Source: Trileptium ribeirensis (Eukaryota > Nematoda > Enoplea > Enoplida > Thoracostomopsidae). Taken from it: a DNA stretch of 64,000 nucleotides. A program made the translations under genes and the position numbers. The DNA lies in assembly GCA_030248225.1 (NCBI GenBank), contig JASANE010029060.1, forward strand, positions 50,760-114,759. The letters are read 5' to 3'. Positions 23,400 through 36,958 of this stretch are shown piece after piece (within the stretch, counting starts at the first letter, position 1; every line of letters starts with the position of its first letter). A model generated the notes under the pieces. It saw only the letters and a program-made list of their open reading frames with translations. It did no database searches and was not told the origin of the DNA.

Positions 23400-25495
23400 A
23401 CGCCGTACAACTTCATGTTCCACTACAGCGACACCACGCTCCAAAATCAAAACTTCTGTGGGCCGACAGACGAGCCTTCCGCGCTCTTCAAGAGCAACAC
23501 ACTTTATGTCGCCGCTATCAGCGAAATCCTAACATTGTCAACGAAGCCCTTCTACAGGCAGTGTCAGAGCTCGTCCACAGCGAGACTGTCCGAGCAAAGT
23601 GGTCTTTTGAACGCAACATTGCAGCAAATATCAAAACCGACCAAAAGCCTTTGTGGAACTATGTAAATAGTAAACGTGGAAACAAGACCAAACTGCAGAT
23701 CGGACCAATAAAGCGAGCTGACGGCAAAATAGCAAATGAGAATAACGAGATTTCATAGCTGTTCAACCAATAATTTTCTTCTGTCTACAAGCCACTTACC
23801 GGACATGAATAATATCCACCCGATATCATAATAGACCGTCCAGATATATCTCAATAGATGATTTTTGGTTCACATAATCCAGTGTTCTGTTAGTCCTCAC
23901 AGCAGTAGACACTAGCGCTAGTCCTGGCCGCGATAATATCGCAAACTGGGCGCTTTATAAGTGTGCGGATGCTCTTTGCAGTCACATCACCAAGCTCTTC
24001 AACAAATGTCTACGACAACTATATACACCTAACGACTGGCTGCATGCGAACACCACCCCGATTTATAAAAAGGGAGCCCGTACGATTACCAGCAACTATC
24101 GTCCAATCAACTAAACTTCATCGATCAGCAAAAGTATGGAAAAATTGGTCACTGAACAGCTCTTCACTTTCGCAATAAAGAATGGCATTATCACGAACAC
24201 CCAATTGGGCTTTAGAAAAGGTCGATCAACAAAGCTGCAGCTTATGGACTACGTTGACTGGTTAACTGAAGTAGTCAGTGGTGATAATGCAGATGACATA
24301 TATATTGACTTTAAAAAAGCGTTAGATCTGCTACCTCACGATTAACTGTTGCAGAAACTGGCTCATTATGGGATTATTAACCCATTGCTATCATGGCTGA
24401 TGGTCATTCCTGCTGGGCTGTACGGAAACGGTACTCATAAATGGATGTCAAAGCACTCCACTGACAGTAACCAGCGTGGTTCCCCAGGGAACAGTCCTTG
24501 GTACAGTATTATTTATATTCTACCTAAATGACATCGAGTTGTCACTATCACCAAAAGTCTACTTTTTCGCCGACGACACTAAAATTTGTAGAACTATCCA
24601 CTCAGTGACAAATATTAAACATTTGGACACTGAGGACGTTAAACAAGATCTGGAAAGTCTACAAGCGTGGTTAACAACCAACGGGATGGAGTTAAATGAC
24701 GACAAATGCGCATGTCTACATTGTGGACATAATAACCCACGCCACACCTACGAAATAAACGGTTATCAAGTACCAAATAACACTACAGAGCGAGATCTTA
24801 GTGTAACTATCTCCAGCGACTTAAAGCCGCCAGCTCAATGTAGCATCGTTGCAAAAAACTGTGAAAAATTGGTCCGCATTGTGCGACGATATTTTGAATG
24901 CCTAAATAAAGTTAGGTATTTTTTGCTGTTATATAAATCACTAATTCGCCAAAGCTTGAATATGCATCATGCGCATGGTGCCCCTACTACGTCCGCGACA
25001 TCAAAGTCTTCGAAGACGTTCAAGGACGAGCAACAAAACTGGTAGCACGTCTGTCAGAATTGCCATATGAACAAATGTCTTGAAGAACACTACAAACAAG
25101 GCATGTTCGAGCATACATTATCATGATCTATCGCATGGCCCATAGTATTGCCGACATACCGCTAACTCGCTACTTCAACGTGTCATGTGATGAGCGCCCA
25201 CGTCGAAACAACTAAATAAATCTCCGCCCACGACTCCGTCCCAAAATGAAATGCGCACTAAACACCTGCAGTTACCGGGCAGTACATATTTGGAACACTC
25301 TTAGCTCAGAGATGGTGGGGCACCGTCGCTCCCTACCTTCTAAAAATATTCGCACCAGTCTGAAGCATTACTACATCTGTAAAATTCGTGTTGCCCCGTC
25401 CTTGCTGTTTACAGATATTGTTCCCAAATCGATCACGTCGAATACAACACACAAGCCGATAGGTTTCAGTTTTCCGATGGCTCCCTTCTAAAGCC
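23400..25495 (+). pseudogene. CR1-like LINE: reverse transcriptase region, degraded
   Basis: Broken plus-strand frames give, in order: the linker before RT (SKRGNKTKLQIGPIKRADGK at 23690-23740); RT block with LGFRKGRSTKLQL; motif A (YIDFKKALD); motif B (VPQGTVLG); the catalytic FADD motif at about 24565; and the thumb and C-terminal region ending with RAVHIWNTLSSEMV (25246-25491). This order and these motifs fit the CR1/L2 group. The endonuclease is missing, so the copy is 5'-truncated, and there are at least six frame breaks. Inside Graf intron 2, antisense to the gene. Confidence 0.88.
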
Positions 25496-25613
25496 GACGT
25501 TCAATGCTACAAATAGTACCCGAGACCCATTGGCAGTTCCAGGTACGATAACTATATGTAGTTGATTATGTCATTGATGTTACTTACTATTGATTAGATT
25601 GATTAGTAAGTTC

Positions 25614-26698
25614 CAGGGAGTGACCGGAATTCCGGTTCCGGCGGAAATCGTGTTCCGGTTGCGGTTCCGGCAAAAAAAGCAAAAACCATACCGGAACCGG
25701 AATCTGGTTTACAATTTTTGTTTGAAATTTTCGTATTTTTGCTTCATCTATGGTCCAAACATATATATGTAATATATACGAAATGATCAAGCTCCAATAC
25801 AACCAAACAAAAGAAAAGATTAATTGAGCAAATTGCGTGTGAAACGTAAGTACGCCACGTAATTTCAGTACCAATTTTTCTTCTTGGCCTTGCAAGAGTT
25901 TGTTAACAAAATAAAGCCACCTTGATGCTTATTTTACTGATTCAGACGATTGCATGGTATCTTAGAATTAAACCGGTGCAACTCGGTAACAGAGTATGGA
26001 TTATGTAGAAGTATTTAGCTGTAAGCTGGACTAACATAAATTGTGTAAAGCACCAGCAAGTGCGCTTGTAAACTTTGTAAATCAGTCTACATTGAAGTAA
26101 AGTAACGGTGTCTGCAACGCGGCCAGAAACTGTGTTTATATATTGAAAATGTGCCAGCAGTATCTCAGTTTGTCTCATTTATAGCATTGTAATTAGAAAG
26201 TTATCATCATTATCATCTAACTGACGGGCGCCGGTTGCCAACACCAGCCTAAACAGTGTCTCTGACCACTGATCAGAAAATTATAGTATATACCCCTATC
26301 ATTTTCTCTTAGAACCATATAAACCAATAATTTAATGTTTCTTACAGAATAACGTGTAACAAACGTATACGTGGTAAGTCGACCGGAGACAGAGTTAAAG
26401 TGTTTATTCTACGCTACATACGTTGTAAGCACATTCAGCTTGACGCAATATACGCGAGGGTGTATAGTGGAAGGAATTTTTTGCTCTAAGGGTCCAAAAA
26501 CCGACATATTGTTAGATAAAAACCTATTAGCTTCCTCAGTCTCTTTAAATTTCCAGAAAGGCAATAATACCATCGCAATATATTAAGTTTAATGTAAAAG
26601 TTATTTTTATTACATTTTAAATCCGCTGTACCTTAATTTCTTCCTTTATCTGTTTTACTATATATAAGTTTTGAAGACCAGGTTCCGGTTATTCCCTG
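25614..26698. mobile_element. hAT-like non-autonomous element (GGTTCCGG family), copy 1
   Basis: 1085 bp. Starts CAGGGAGTGACCGGAATTCC and ends with the complement of CAGGGAATAACCGGAACC, an inverted terminal repeat of about 14 bp. Flanks are GTAAGTTC and GTAAGTAC, an 8-bp target duplication with one mismatch. CAGGG termini and an 8-bp duplication are the signature of hAT elements. Subterminal GGTTCCGG repeats (possible transposase-binding sites) occur near both ends. ORFs within are short, follow the repeats and encode nothing recognisable. Confidence 0.88.
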
Positions 26699-26706
26699 GT
26701 AAGTAC

Positions 26707-29700
26707 CCATTTAGATGATCATTCTTGTATATTCAGTGTATATATCCATAGATATTCACGCGCAACCGTTCATGATTAGGTTGGTTTTGAAATGGAATTG
26801 CTGATTTTGCGCATGTATGGTTATTGTAGGTACGACAGTTCGGGTTTGGTGACTCTGCCATTCTCGACCAGCAAATGAATAGCACACTACGACTCTCGCA
26901 ACTATCTCAAATTGTTATGGAAAATGGCTTAATCCCGCGCGACCGGAATACGGAAAATTCAGCCCATTTTAGTGAAAAATATTGGCCGTGACGGCAACCC
27001 GTCACGATCGTCCTCACAAGTGAGGACTTCAAAAAAGTTTAGTGGCTGTTCGCCCAATACAGAACAGCAAATATGCGAAAAAGCTGAAAAATCTAAGTAG
27101 GTAAAATAAATTATCAATTTCCTCAATATTCCATATTACTATTGACCCTGGAAATTTATCAAAATAAAATAAGTTTTGAAGTGTCAATTCCGAATACTGG
27201 AATTGAGGGTCTTTGCGGCTCCGGCCCATAACTTTGGAACCATTGAGAACTTGGCGATGAAGAGCTGAACATTTTCGATACGGAATTCTTCGGTCTTTAC
27301 AATGAGACCAATCCCGTAGAAGCCCGATCGGGATCCACGGACTTATTAGGGAATAACTATGTAGACACCTGAAAATTGAACAAAAATTGTAGTTAAACTT
27401 ATTTGGTTATTTTGACAATTAATATGTATATGAGTATATAAATATATTTGAGTCCCTGGGTCAGAGGCTCTTTGAGTTTGGAACGTACCCGCTGTGCCCA
27501 TCCTGGCTACAGTACCCTCTGAAATTTACGGGGGATTTCCCGATACCGTGTTACCCAACATTGGTCTCGTCGTACTACATCCGACACAAAAATACGCCCC
27601 TCACCCCATAAAAAAGCGACCCGAACCCGTGGAAGCCTCATAAACTCTTTAATTATTTATTGAAAATTCTGATGGGCTCGCCCGATAGCCCAGTCCCCTT
27701 TTGTCTGAAATTTGACATATTGCTTATCAAAATACTAGGCTGGGAGAACCGAATCCGGTTCCAAGGCCCGTTTGGCACTTCGAAGATATTCCAGAGAGTG
27801 GAACCTCTTCTGCGACCTTTGCCCCACGTTTGTTTACTTAGCAGTGTCTTGCTTAAATGCACGCTGATCCCAAATATAACAACGAATATGCTCATATGTA
27901 GCTTTATACACAATAAATACAAACAGGTCGATATCAGATTTCGTACACAATTAAGTCTAATATTAAAGTAATTGGCTTGGATGTGTATACTTGGTGAATA
28001 TATATATAATCACCATAAACGCCGTAGTAAGTTTAGGTCTTTGTGTTTATTAATCAGACAGTTCTAAATTCAAACTTTAATCGTAGATTTATATTAACTT
28101 CATATAAAGTTAGATCCGTTAGCTGCAACTTTCTATCAGAGTATCGAAGAGCGTATCGATAAGCTCTTAAACAAATCAGCTTGACCGTATCAAGCTTGAT
28201 ACACATATATCAAATTTATAAGCTTAAAATAGCTTTATATGAAAATGGTCCCGGCCAATCGTATATGAATGAATATTTCTTATGTAAATGCAAGTATAAA
28301 GTTTATATAATTTGTTTTGAAAATTTGAAGTTTCAAACTATAAACTAATAAAAGTTTATATAAAATATAGGGTTTAGGTATATGTAAGTAACGCAAAGTT
28401 CTAGATACTCGGGAATAAATTAAAGGACGAGCTATGGATATTATTGCAAATATGTTTTAATATATCGGTCCAGCAAGTATAAGCCTTATATTAGCTTAAT
28501 ATTAACTTTATACCAAATTTAGCTTAAAATTAAATTAAAATGGCCCAAAATTTTACTGATAAGGAAGATTGACGGTTACGGATTAAATTTAGCTTTGAAT
28601 GCTTTAATTTTATCAGCTGTGAAGTGCTGACGAAGCACTTTTAGCTCAAAAGTTTGCCAAAAGTTGGCGTCTTCGAGCTGAGCTATTAAGTTTTACGATC
28701 TTATAAATCTCTTTAATTGACATCCGCACCTTCTTTGGAGTGGGACTGCTGGAGCTGTAACTTAATCGGATTATAGCTGAAAATTTAGAGACTCCGGTCT
28801 CGATTAAATTGTTTATTGGTTAGAAGCGAGAAACGCAGCCGGGGTTTGCACTGCCGACATAAATAGCAAGTTCAGACTGATTTCGGCAGCGAAGAGAACG
28901 GTCGACTTTACCGAACGGCTGTCTCTCGCTTTAGTATTAGATTTTTTAGTTTCACAAGTTTTGTACTTAGTTTTCTGCTTTTCGCTTTACTTATTTTGGG
29001 TTTTCGATGGAATGGTAGCACCTATGGATGGTGGATGGCGACGAAGGATCTAGTATGTATGTGAGAGAGCCCTAGTTTAGCTGTCGTTGCAATGACCTAG
29101 CGAATAGTGTAGAAGATTAATTTGGTAACTGCTGCCTGTTTCGAGCACGTCTCAGCTCTTTAGTTACCGCTTGCGATTTTAACTATTTTACATGATTTCC
29201 TGAGTCGAGTTAGAAGTGGAAAATGAAAACTAAGCCGACCGAGGTTAAATAAAAGTTTTTCTGCTCTATAAATAGAACGAACATGCACCATCTTTGGCCG
29301 ATTCTTCTTGACTTCAAGTTTGATTAGGCGAGCTTGTTCATGATTTCGCTTATACCATATTCATACACTGATGAGTTACGATGCTGAACTTTTATCGATA
29401 GGAAAGACAGATTTATCCTGTGCAAAATTCCTTCCAGAAGCTTTGCTAGAATGTTGTGAGTTTGCAGATAGGGATATGTAGTTGCTAATAGGATCATGGC
29501 ATTCGCCGATATCCAGCCGAGCCCGCTAGCCCGACCGGTTAAATGTAGGACAATACACTATGAGCGAAGATTTACCACAACTTAAAATTTACTCCAGGAA
29601 TTTTGCTGAAAACTTGCCAAATCTTTATTAGGAACGCGTACTATCGAATACGATTATAAAATTTATCAATATCCAGTCGGATTCATAAATCGACGACTCG

Positions 29701-31547
29701 AAATAGAGACGCCCCCACCTAGAACCGAAATCTGTTGTATTTTGATATTCCCTCCAGGAATTTAGCGTAAATTTTCAAATGGAATCTTAAAATCGAGCGA
29801 ACGGGACCGGGTTCATTTGCCCGTGACCCAAGAGGGGCCCGTCCCACCTAATAATTTAAATGTTTTCCAGGAATTTGGACGATTTATGTTTCATAAACAG
29901 AGACCCTTTCGGTCTTCCATTTGCGCTATTGGCCCGGCAAAGCCGTGGCCCGTTCAAAATTAGATAAATTTAAACCCGAGCAGCGCAAAAGCCACGCAGG
30001 TTTTTACACAATTTCATGGATTTCTTGCCCGTAGGAGCAGTTTCATTTGTTGAGTTTTGGTTTAGTTTCACCACATATTTCGATTCAGCTTTAGCTTCTC
30101 TTTCTCTCTGCATTATAGTCATCACCGCAGCACAACGCTATCGGAGCCTTGAAACTCCGATACGCGGAAGCTGCGATAGAATTATCAACTTTACTAGAAT
30201 TGATACTTTTCGTTGCAAATGGCAACATTTTTGTGTACGAATTTTAGCGATATCGGGTCCCGGTCCGATGGAACAGTTTTTAACGGGACGGGTGACCCGG
30301 TCCTAATAGATCAAAAAGTTAGGTCAAAACCAGTCTCTGTGCCAAATTTCAGAGAGAAAGGCTGGCGGAATCGTGACAAATTCGAAATTAAACGTTTGCC
30401 TCACCATTTCGATTGATTGGTCTAGGAACTTCAGTTGAGATCGAGGCATCGATTAACGGAACAACGATGAACCGATTAACGGAACAGTGCAAACCGAGTT
30501 AAATTTGGTAGGAGAGCTTACCACGGTTATACCGATCGTCGGATGTGATGTTTGCGGATACATTTTAATAGGTAGGAATTGTTGAAGATACTAGGCAAAG
30601 TTTGTTGCCAATAGAGCTCTTCCCGAGAGCCTCTTTCGACGTTGGAATAACGAAGGTTTAAGTATTTTAAGGTCAACATCGATGGCCTACACGGCATTGC
30701 CGCTTATAGGTTTAGTCCCAAAGTTATTGTCAACTAGTTAAATAAAATTTTAGCCCTTGCCCCAGGCTCCCAACTTGGTATCATCTCATGCAGTCGTAAT
30801 TTATAGCTATACAATTTATATAGATTAATCTGATGGGGAGAACCTGCATGAATATAACCGTATTGAGACGTTCCCTGACAAGCAGTTCGTCAGCTTAGGC
30901 GGGTCCCCTCGTATCACACTAGCACCATCGCGTCGAGTTAAACCGATAGTAAAATGATTTCTACTTCGAAAAAAACGAGCTAGGACATACAAATAACTAA
31001 GAAAAATCAGCTCTTAAGCAACTTTACCAGAGGGTCAATTAAGTATATAAATCATAAGTTTGAGAGATCACACATAAGACGAACTAATTAATCAGATCTT
31101 CTGACGTCCCGTATATAGTGTTTTCGCACTGAGCCGCCAAATATTGCGGCAGCGCGAGGATATTCTTTGCGAAGTTGGATATTAAATTTTGTATATAGTG
31201 CGCTCGTGAACCTTGAATCCAAAGCGATCCCTCTAGCTATGGTATCAAATCTTTATCCGTTAATTTCTTAGAACATTGAGTCAACATTGCAAGTAAAAAA
31301 GTCTTGTTGGAACCTTCCCGATGTTACGACCTAAGGGTTGAGGCAATGTCTCTAACCGTCGGCTATTGTTAGCAAAATAATTACGTACCTTTCCGGAAGA
31401 GATTAGTAACATTGCAAATCAGCTAAGATTTAGCGATTTAGCTTATATATATTTTGATTGAAACTAGATACTCGCACCCCGAACTCTGTGCATTACTTGT
31501 GATGAAGATGATCCGTAGTATCTGCGCTATCGAATGATTTAGGATTG
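26707..31547. other. Graf intron 2 interior, no gene seen
   Basis: AT-rich. From 28050 to 28600 it is full of AAGCTTTATA-like words. Between about 29590 and 29880 a block beginning CCAGGAATTT recurs three times at roughly 120-160 bp spacing. Short ORFs at 27029-27229, 27653-27971 and 30016-30416 have no recognisable domain and overlap on both strands. I found no intact element termini. Confidence 0.45.
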
Positions 31548-31549
31548 TA

Positions 31550-31830
31550 GTCGAGCCGCGATGCATGAACGGTTAGAGCGTTTGACTTGTAATACACTGA
31601 CCGTGTGTTCGAGTGCCACTCTGACCATAAAATTGCAGCAATCCCCTTGAGCAAGAGATTAAGGTACATTGTGCTCCAGCCAACCCAGCTGTTCATCCTT
31701 AATTGGTAGATAAGCGGGTAGAAGCTTGCTGCGAAAACCACCAGCTTGGGGTCGCGCAAGGCTCTGGTTATCGCTCCAGTCCCCATTCGGGCGAAAAGCG
31801 GGTAACGGAGATCAGCACCGCTCCTAGCTG
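31550..31830 (+). mobile_element. tRNA-derived SINE with a conserved core
   Basis: A tRNA-like head (about 31553-31627) has a D-arm/A-box stretch GAACGGTTAGAGCG, an anticodon-loop stretch GACTTGTAA and a B box GTGTTCGAGTGCCAC, best resembling a Thr(TGT)-type tRNA. It is followed by CCCCTTGAGCAAGAGATTAA and CATTGTGCTCCAGCC, which resemble the core found downstream of the head in several animal SINE groups (CCTTGAGCAAGGCACTTAA-type). The 3' tail is not delimited. Stem mismatches rule out a working tRNA. Lies in Graf intron 2. Confidence 0.7.
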
Positions 31831-34049
31831 CGCTAGTTCGCAGAGGAAAATTTGATTTGATAGTCGGGACCAGCCTTTGTGTAATGGCAATAGCCCTAAG
31901 GTTCCTTTTTGAAAAACAACACAACGATATCGCAGTTCAGCCCCAAAATATCAGCTTAAGGTTTAGATTGGTATTAAGTTAAACGAACGACGTCCGGTTT
32001 ACAAACCTGCTTTTGCTTATAGTAATTTCTGATATTTGGAAAATTAGGATTCTAATCGCAACTTGTAACCGCCGCGTTTTTCTTATGAGAATACACAGTA
32101 TGGTTCCGCTGAACCGAATATGAGCGTAAGCCACCGGTAACCTTTGTGTAGGCTAAAATTGAGCGTTTTACTATTTTTCTCTGGATCCGCTCGATGCAGC
32201 ACCTTATCAAAATATGCAAATTTAGACAAAATTCCGCTGGCAAAACGAAATATCATTTTCCCCAGTGTTGATAAGCTAAGTTTTATCTACATAGCATGTT
32301 AAATATTTCTTGGCAAGTTGTACTGTTAAGAAGATCTGAAAGTCAGAAAATCTGGTCCTAATCTTCTCGTACCGGGACCTATAACCAGTTTGAGTAATAT
32401 TTCACCCCGCCCGCTCCAAACCTACCCTAGGTCATCAGTGCAGACAATCAAAAGGCAATGAATATTCTAGCACACAAATGAGCCGAGATTAAAGCTTTGA
32501 ACATACATATGATTATACATTTTCTCGTATTTGCTTACACCTTTGTCGATCATGGATGATGTTACCGACCGCGAAATTAGCAGCGTTCTCCGCGCAAAAC
32601 ATCAATGGTAGTGGACGTCAAATCCGTCTTATTTTACCACACTCGTTCCCGAAATTGGTAACAACCTCGATGTTCATTTTCCGAGATACAATGTTGAACT
32701 TTTAGCTATAGAAAATAGCTATTGATTATAAGCCGTAGAATAGAATGAGCAGAATCGGACCCGTTTTCTCTTCGTAATCTCAAAGCGTATGTCTAGTCCC
32801 ACAGCCTACCTTATGTTTGTTTTGCCGTCTTTAGCTTACCGGAACCAATTTTAAACAGAGTTCCCGAGGGAGCAGTTATGGCTCGATAACGGGACGTCGC
32901 GCCGAGTTATTTTTCTGTTACACGTATCCGTTTCGAGTAAGGTAACGCAGCTGTCGTCGCAAAGGCTTGGGTGAAGTGCGTAAATTCACGTCATAGTTTA
33001 TACAGCTGTGAGAGTTCCCCAAAAAGGCGATGACTCCGATTCATGATTATCCCGACTCCCTGATTTAATAGTTTTAGCATACCTACAGCGTACTGTATTG
33101 TTGTACCGATCATGATGTTATCACTTATGATGTACTTACCTGTATGTGATTTTGGCTAATCAATACTATTCAAAATAAAGCCCAAGGTGTTATTGTGTTT
33201 TGATAACCAATGTAGCGATATATATAGAATAGGATTGAAATCGTCGCCTCTATCGACAGCCCAAGTTCCGGCTTGAAGGGCGGAAATTGCAAACCTTAGC
33301 GTGACTCGTTGATTCACTGTGAGTGAGACACGAGAATTTACCCGCAAACTCGAACAGAACAAACAGTCAATACGAAGTTAAACATCTAGGGATTTATCGG
33401 ACCCTAGTGGTGGCCACTGGCTAATTAAAATAAACGTTCAAAAAGGTAGAAATCACAAATCAAATCTTCTCATCACTTCCAGGTGGAACGACAAAAGGGA
33501 ATAGCGGTCTGGTCTCTTTGGCCTTTGAGCAGGTGAAGGAGCTAACCTCCCTAGGGACGTCAAGGGCACTACCACTAAGGCTACGTGCGCAACCCGTCCG
33601 GCAGGATCAGAACACATCCTGTAAAGTGCTCCTGTGGCTTGCCAAGCCCCGTAGCTTCTTACGACTGACCCGAAAAGAAAAATGAATCCATTAGGTCGGC
33701 GCTTGCGGATACCATAGCCGGGGTCGCATGGGCATTGCGTTTTGGAAGTGCGCAATGCAGCAGCGTCACGGCGATGTTACAAAAAGAAGGTTTAATGCAC
33801 GAGGTTATAAGTAACTGAATTGTTCATTTTAGATAATAATGACAAGCCTACTGGTCGGACGCAAGTTTGGTTTTAAATTGTCACGTTAACTAAACATGCA
33901 TATTTCCTAAAGCTGAGTCACTATTTTGGTTTTCGCTAAGTTCAGAAAAATTCTAGTGGACATGGGTCTGGCAGTCTGCTTGTAATGCTCAGAGTAACCT
34001 AGCTTGCGCTAACTGTAAACACCAAAGCGTCACGTCGATATATATATAT
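31831..34049. other. Graf intron 2 interior, no gene seen
   Basis: Mostly anonymous AT-rich DNA. A less AT-rich patch at 33480-33780 supports a 100-codon minus-strand ORF (33453-33755) that I do not recognise; it may be a decayed element leader. No termini or repeats were found to define it. Confidence 0.4.
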
Positions 34050-34057
34050 ACATATAT

Positions 34058-35271
34058 CAGGGAGTAACCGGAATTCCGGTTCCGGTTCCGGTTCCGGCGA
34101 AAATCGTGTTCCGGTTGCGGTTCCGGCAAAAGGCAAAAACCATACCGGAACCGGAATTCCGGTTTAAAAATTTTGTTTGAAATTTTCCACGTTTTTTGCT
34201 TTATCCTGTAATCCAAACATATGTAATATATATTATACAATGATCAAGCTCCAATACAACTAAGCAAAAGAAAAGATTAACTAACCAATTTGCCGTGTAA
34301 AACGTAAGTAGGGCACATAATTTGAGCAGGAATTTTTCATAATAACATGCAGGAGTTTGTTAAATCAAAGCCAGGTCGATGCTTGTAGCAGCTATTTTAC
34401 ACATCCAGAAGTTTGTGGGATACGTTTTAATTAAACCGGTCCAACTCGGTAACAGAGTATGGCTTACGCATAAGTACTTAGGGTATGCTTGGCTAACATA
34501 AATTGCGTCAGGCACCCTCAGTGCGCTTTTAAACTTGGTAAATCAGTCTAAATTGAAGTAAACTAACGTTATCTGCAACGCAGCTAGAAACTGCTTTCTT
34601 GGCAAAGAACTGTATTTATTGAAACTGTGCGAGCAACATCACAGTGTGTCTCATTTATAGCATTCTGATTAGAAAGTTATCATCATTATCATCTAACTTA
34701 TGGGCACTGTTTGTCCAAAACTTACGGGCACTAGCCTAAACAGTGTTCCTGACCACTGATCAGAAAATTACCTTCAATCTATTATTTTCTCTTAGAATCA
34801 TATAATATAAACCAATAATTTTAAGTTTCCTACAGAAGAACATGCAACGAACGTATGTGTAGTAAAGGGAGGCGACTTTAGACAGAGCGAAAGTGTGTAT
34901 TCTACGCTCCAAGCTTTGTAAGCATATTCGATTTGACGCAGTATATGCCATGGTGTATAGTGGAAGGTATTTTTGCTCTGGGTGTCCAAAAATCCACATA
35001 TTTGATCGATAAATAAACATTATTAGCTTCCTCAGTCTCTTTAAAGTTTCAGAAAGGCAATAATACTATCGCAAAACATTAAGTTTAATGTAATAGTTAT
35101 TTTTAATGCATTTTAAATCCACTATACCTTCATTTCATCCATCATCTGTTTTACTATATATAAATTTCGAAGACCAGGTTCCGGTTCCGGTTCCGGTTCC
35201 GGATCCGGTTTAAATGGACGGTTCCGGTTGCTGGTCCCGGTTCCGGTAAATTTTGGTTCCGGTTATTCCCT

Positions 35272-35272
<1 letters not shown>
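34058..35272. mobile_element. hAT-like non-autonomous element, copy 2
   Basis: 1215 bp with termini CAGGGAGTAACCGGAATTCC and (complement) CAGGGAATAACCGGAACC. The flanking 8 bp are ACATATAT on both sides, an exact target duplication. The interior matches copy 1 throughout (for example AACTCGGTAACAGAGTATGG and GACCACTGATCAGAAAATTA). It has more GGTTCCGG units at both ends than copy 1. No transposase. In Graf intron 2, about 240 bp from the exon 2 donor. Confidence 0.93.

Positions 35273-35324
<52 letters not shown>
35273..35324. repeat. (AT)n microsatellite
   Basis: About 25 AT units immediately after the hAT-like element; it includes the right-hand copy of the target duplication, and a short AT run also precedes the element. 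Confidence 0.9.
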
Positions 35325-35326
<2 letters not shown>

Positions 35327-35508
35327 CGTTAAATCTATAAATACTATATACACTGGGACATGCAAATATCAACTCTACAATAGTTATAACAACATAACCA
35401 AGAAATTATAGCTAAGCCTTTCTACATTTCTCCTGCAAAAACAAGCATTTCTGGTTCCCCTAATTTCACTTAGTTCAGTTCTGGGTACTCATTAATATAC
35501 GAGTATAC

Positions 35509-35604
35509 CTATAACCCTTTCATCATCTGTTTGATTGGCCCCAATTGTTTCAAACCGGAATTCGTTTAGACTTTTCGCTAGGTTTCTTTGGCATTTCGAC
35601 AGCT
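35509..35604 (-). CDS. Graf: Graf-like exon 2: BAR domain
   Basis: 96 nt, residues 52-84. The acceptor TTTCAG precedes 35604 and the donor GTATAC follows 35509. It completes the split codon left by exon 1 and then reads LSKCQRNLAKSLNEF, the counterpart of the family's LSSAKRKFADSLNEF block. It goes on to the conserved IG-x(3)-TDDE motif at about residues 73-80. The long ORF rule misses it because it is only 32 codons. It lies about 1.35 kb from exon 1 and about 240 bp upstream of a hAT-like insertion in intron 2. Confidence 0.93.
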
Positions 35605-35869
35605 CTGAAACTAATAATACAATTTGAAAACAAAATACAGAAACACGTACAATATATTTCCTGATTAAAAAGTATATATACTGGTTTTAATCATGTAATA
35701 TTCTATTTTGATAGTAACTCAGTATGATGTTGTGGTGTTCAGTAGCAGACTATTTCCTTCTAAGCAATCCATCAAGATTTTAGATATGAAGTTAGTTGTA
35801 ATTTACACATGTGTCTTTGCCTACAACCACCACAGAATGCGAATTTGCATTGCAAATCATAAAGCTCGA

Positions 35870-36250
35870 AGGTCCCGGGCTTTTTGTAGGATGGAGGAGG
35901 GCTGACCTATGTCGGCTCAGCGTGACCCTTAAGAGATACCTAAACGTTTCCCTGACCCCTAAAATTTTCGTTTTTGAGCACCGCAATTTTCGCTTCGTCA
36001 ATTTTTGCATATTTCCCCAACTCTTCCAAAAATTATGCCAGATTTTTTTCCAATATTTGCTAAAATTTTATACAATTTTACTCAATTTTCCATAATTTCT
36101 TGTAAAATTTGGGCGAATTTATTTCAATTTTCCCAATTATTGCTAACGGTTTCTCGAATTTTTGTCAATTTATCAAAATTTTTGCTAAAATTTCATTAAT
36201 TTACATCAGTCCTCATAGACTCGACCCCAAGTTCCGCCCCCAATATATGA
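35870..36250. other. Graf intron 1, low-complexity stretch
   Basis: Dominated by TTTTCC/AATTTT words (36000-36190), flanked by G/C runs. Similar text recurs at 51170-51290. Overlapping ORFs reflect base composition only. Confidence 0.4.
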
Positions 36251-36958
36251 GGTCAGAGCTTAGACTGAGTCTCTGATCGCTAGTCTCAGAGGTCTAAAAA
36301 CAGAGTAAGATTATCTGTTCTGCAAAATTCAGTACGTATTCTTTCTATTTATATTAGTCTCTTTCGTTTTTTGCAGCTTACTTCTAGCAATCCTAATGGA
36401 AATTTGTCTCTGCGTAAACTACGTAAAATGACAAAAAATTAACTCAGTTATGCCTGAGTCTGCTTTAAGCGCGAAAACATGAATTATTCTTTTGTGAAGT
36501 CAGATGACGATCTCAAATCCGATGTTCACGCACAAATAACTACCTATTTTATCTAATGTTCCCGATACAAGGCGTGGGTGCTCTTTGGAGTCACTATTTT
36601 ACAATTCAACATCACAATTAAATGACCGCGTATATACACATTAAAATTCGTTTTGTGACATACGGTAATACATATGCGTTCTCAAATCACGCAACCCATG
36701 CTGGCGGTCGCTAAATTGCGAATACTGTTGGCAAAATTCTAACCGAAAATATTTGCCCGCTTTAGTTCGTGTTTTTAACAAAACAGAACCATGGCGTACT
36801 CTACAGTCATATATTAGAACAAACAGAAAATGTAAATAAAGTGCTGAAAGAATATTTCTAAACAGCATAATCTTTAACATCAACTTATTACCCTGACAGA
36901 ACGATAAAAACATTATTGTTATACTTCATGTCCCGGAGTACCAATTTGAAAAACATAC

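Noticed and set aside
25587..25895. ORFs at the hAT-like ends (R/N/P-rich)
   Set aside because: Generated by the GGTTCCGG subterminal repeat; similar ORFs appear at every copy (33989-34240, 35154-35372, 39015-39281, 42474-42789).
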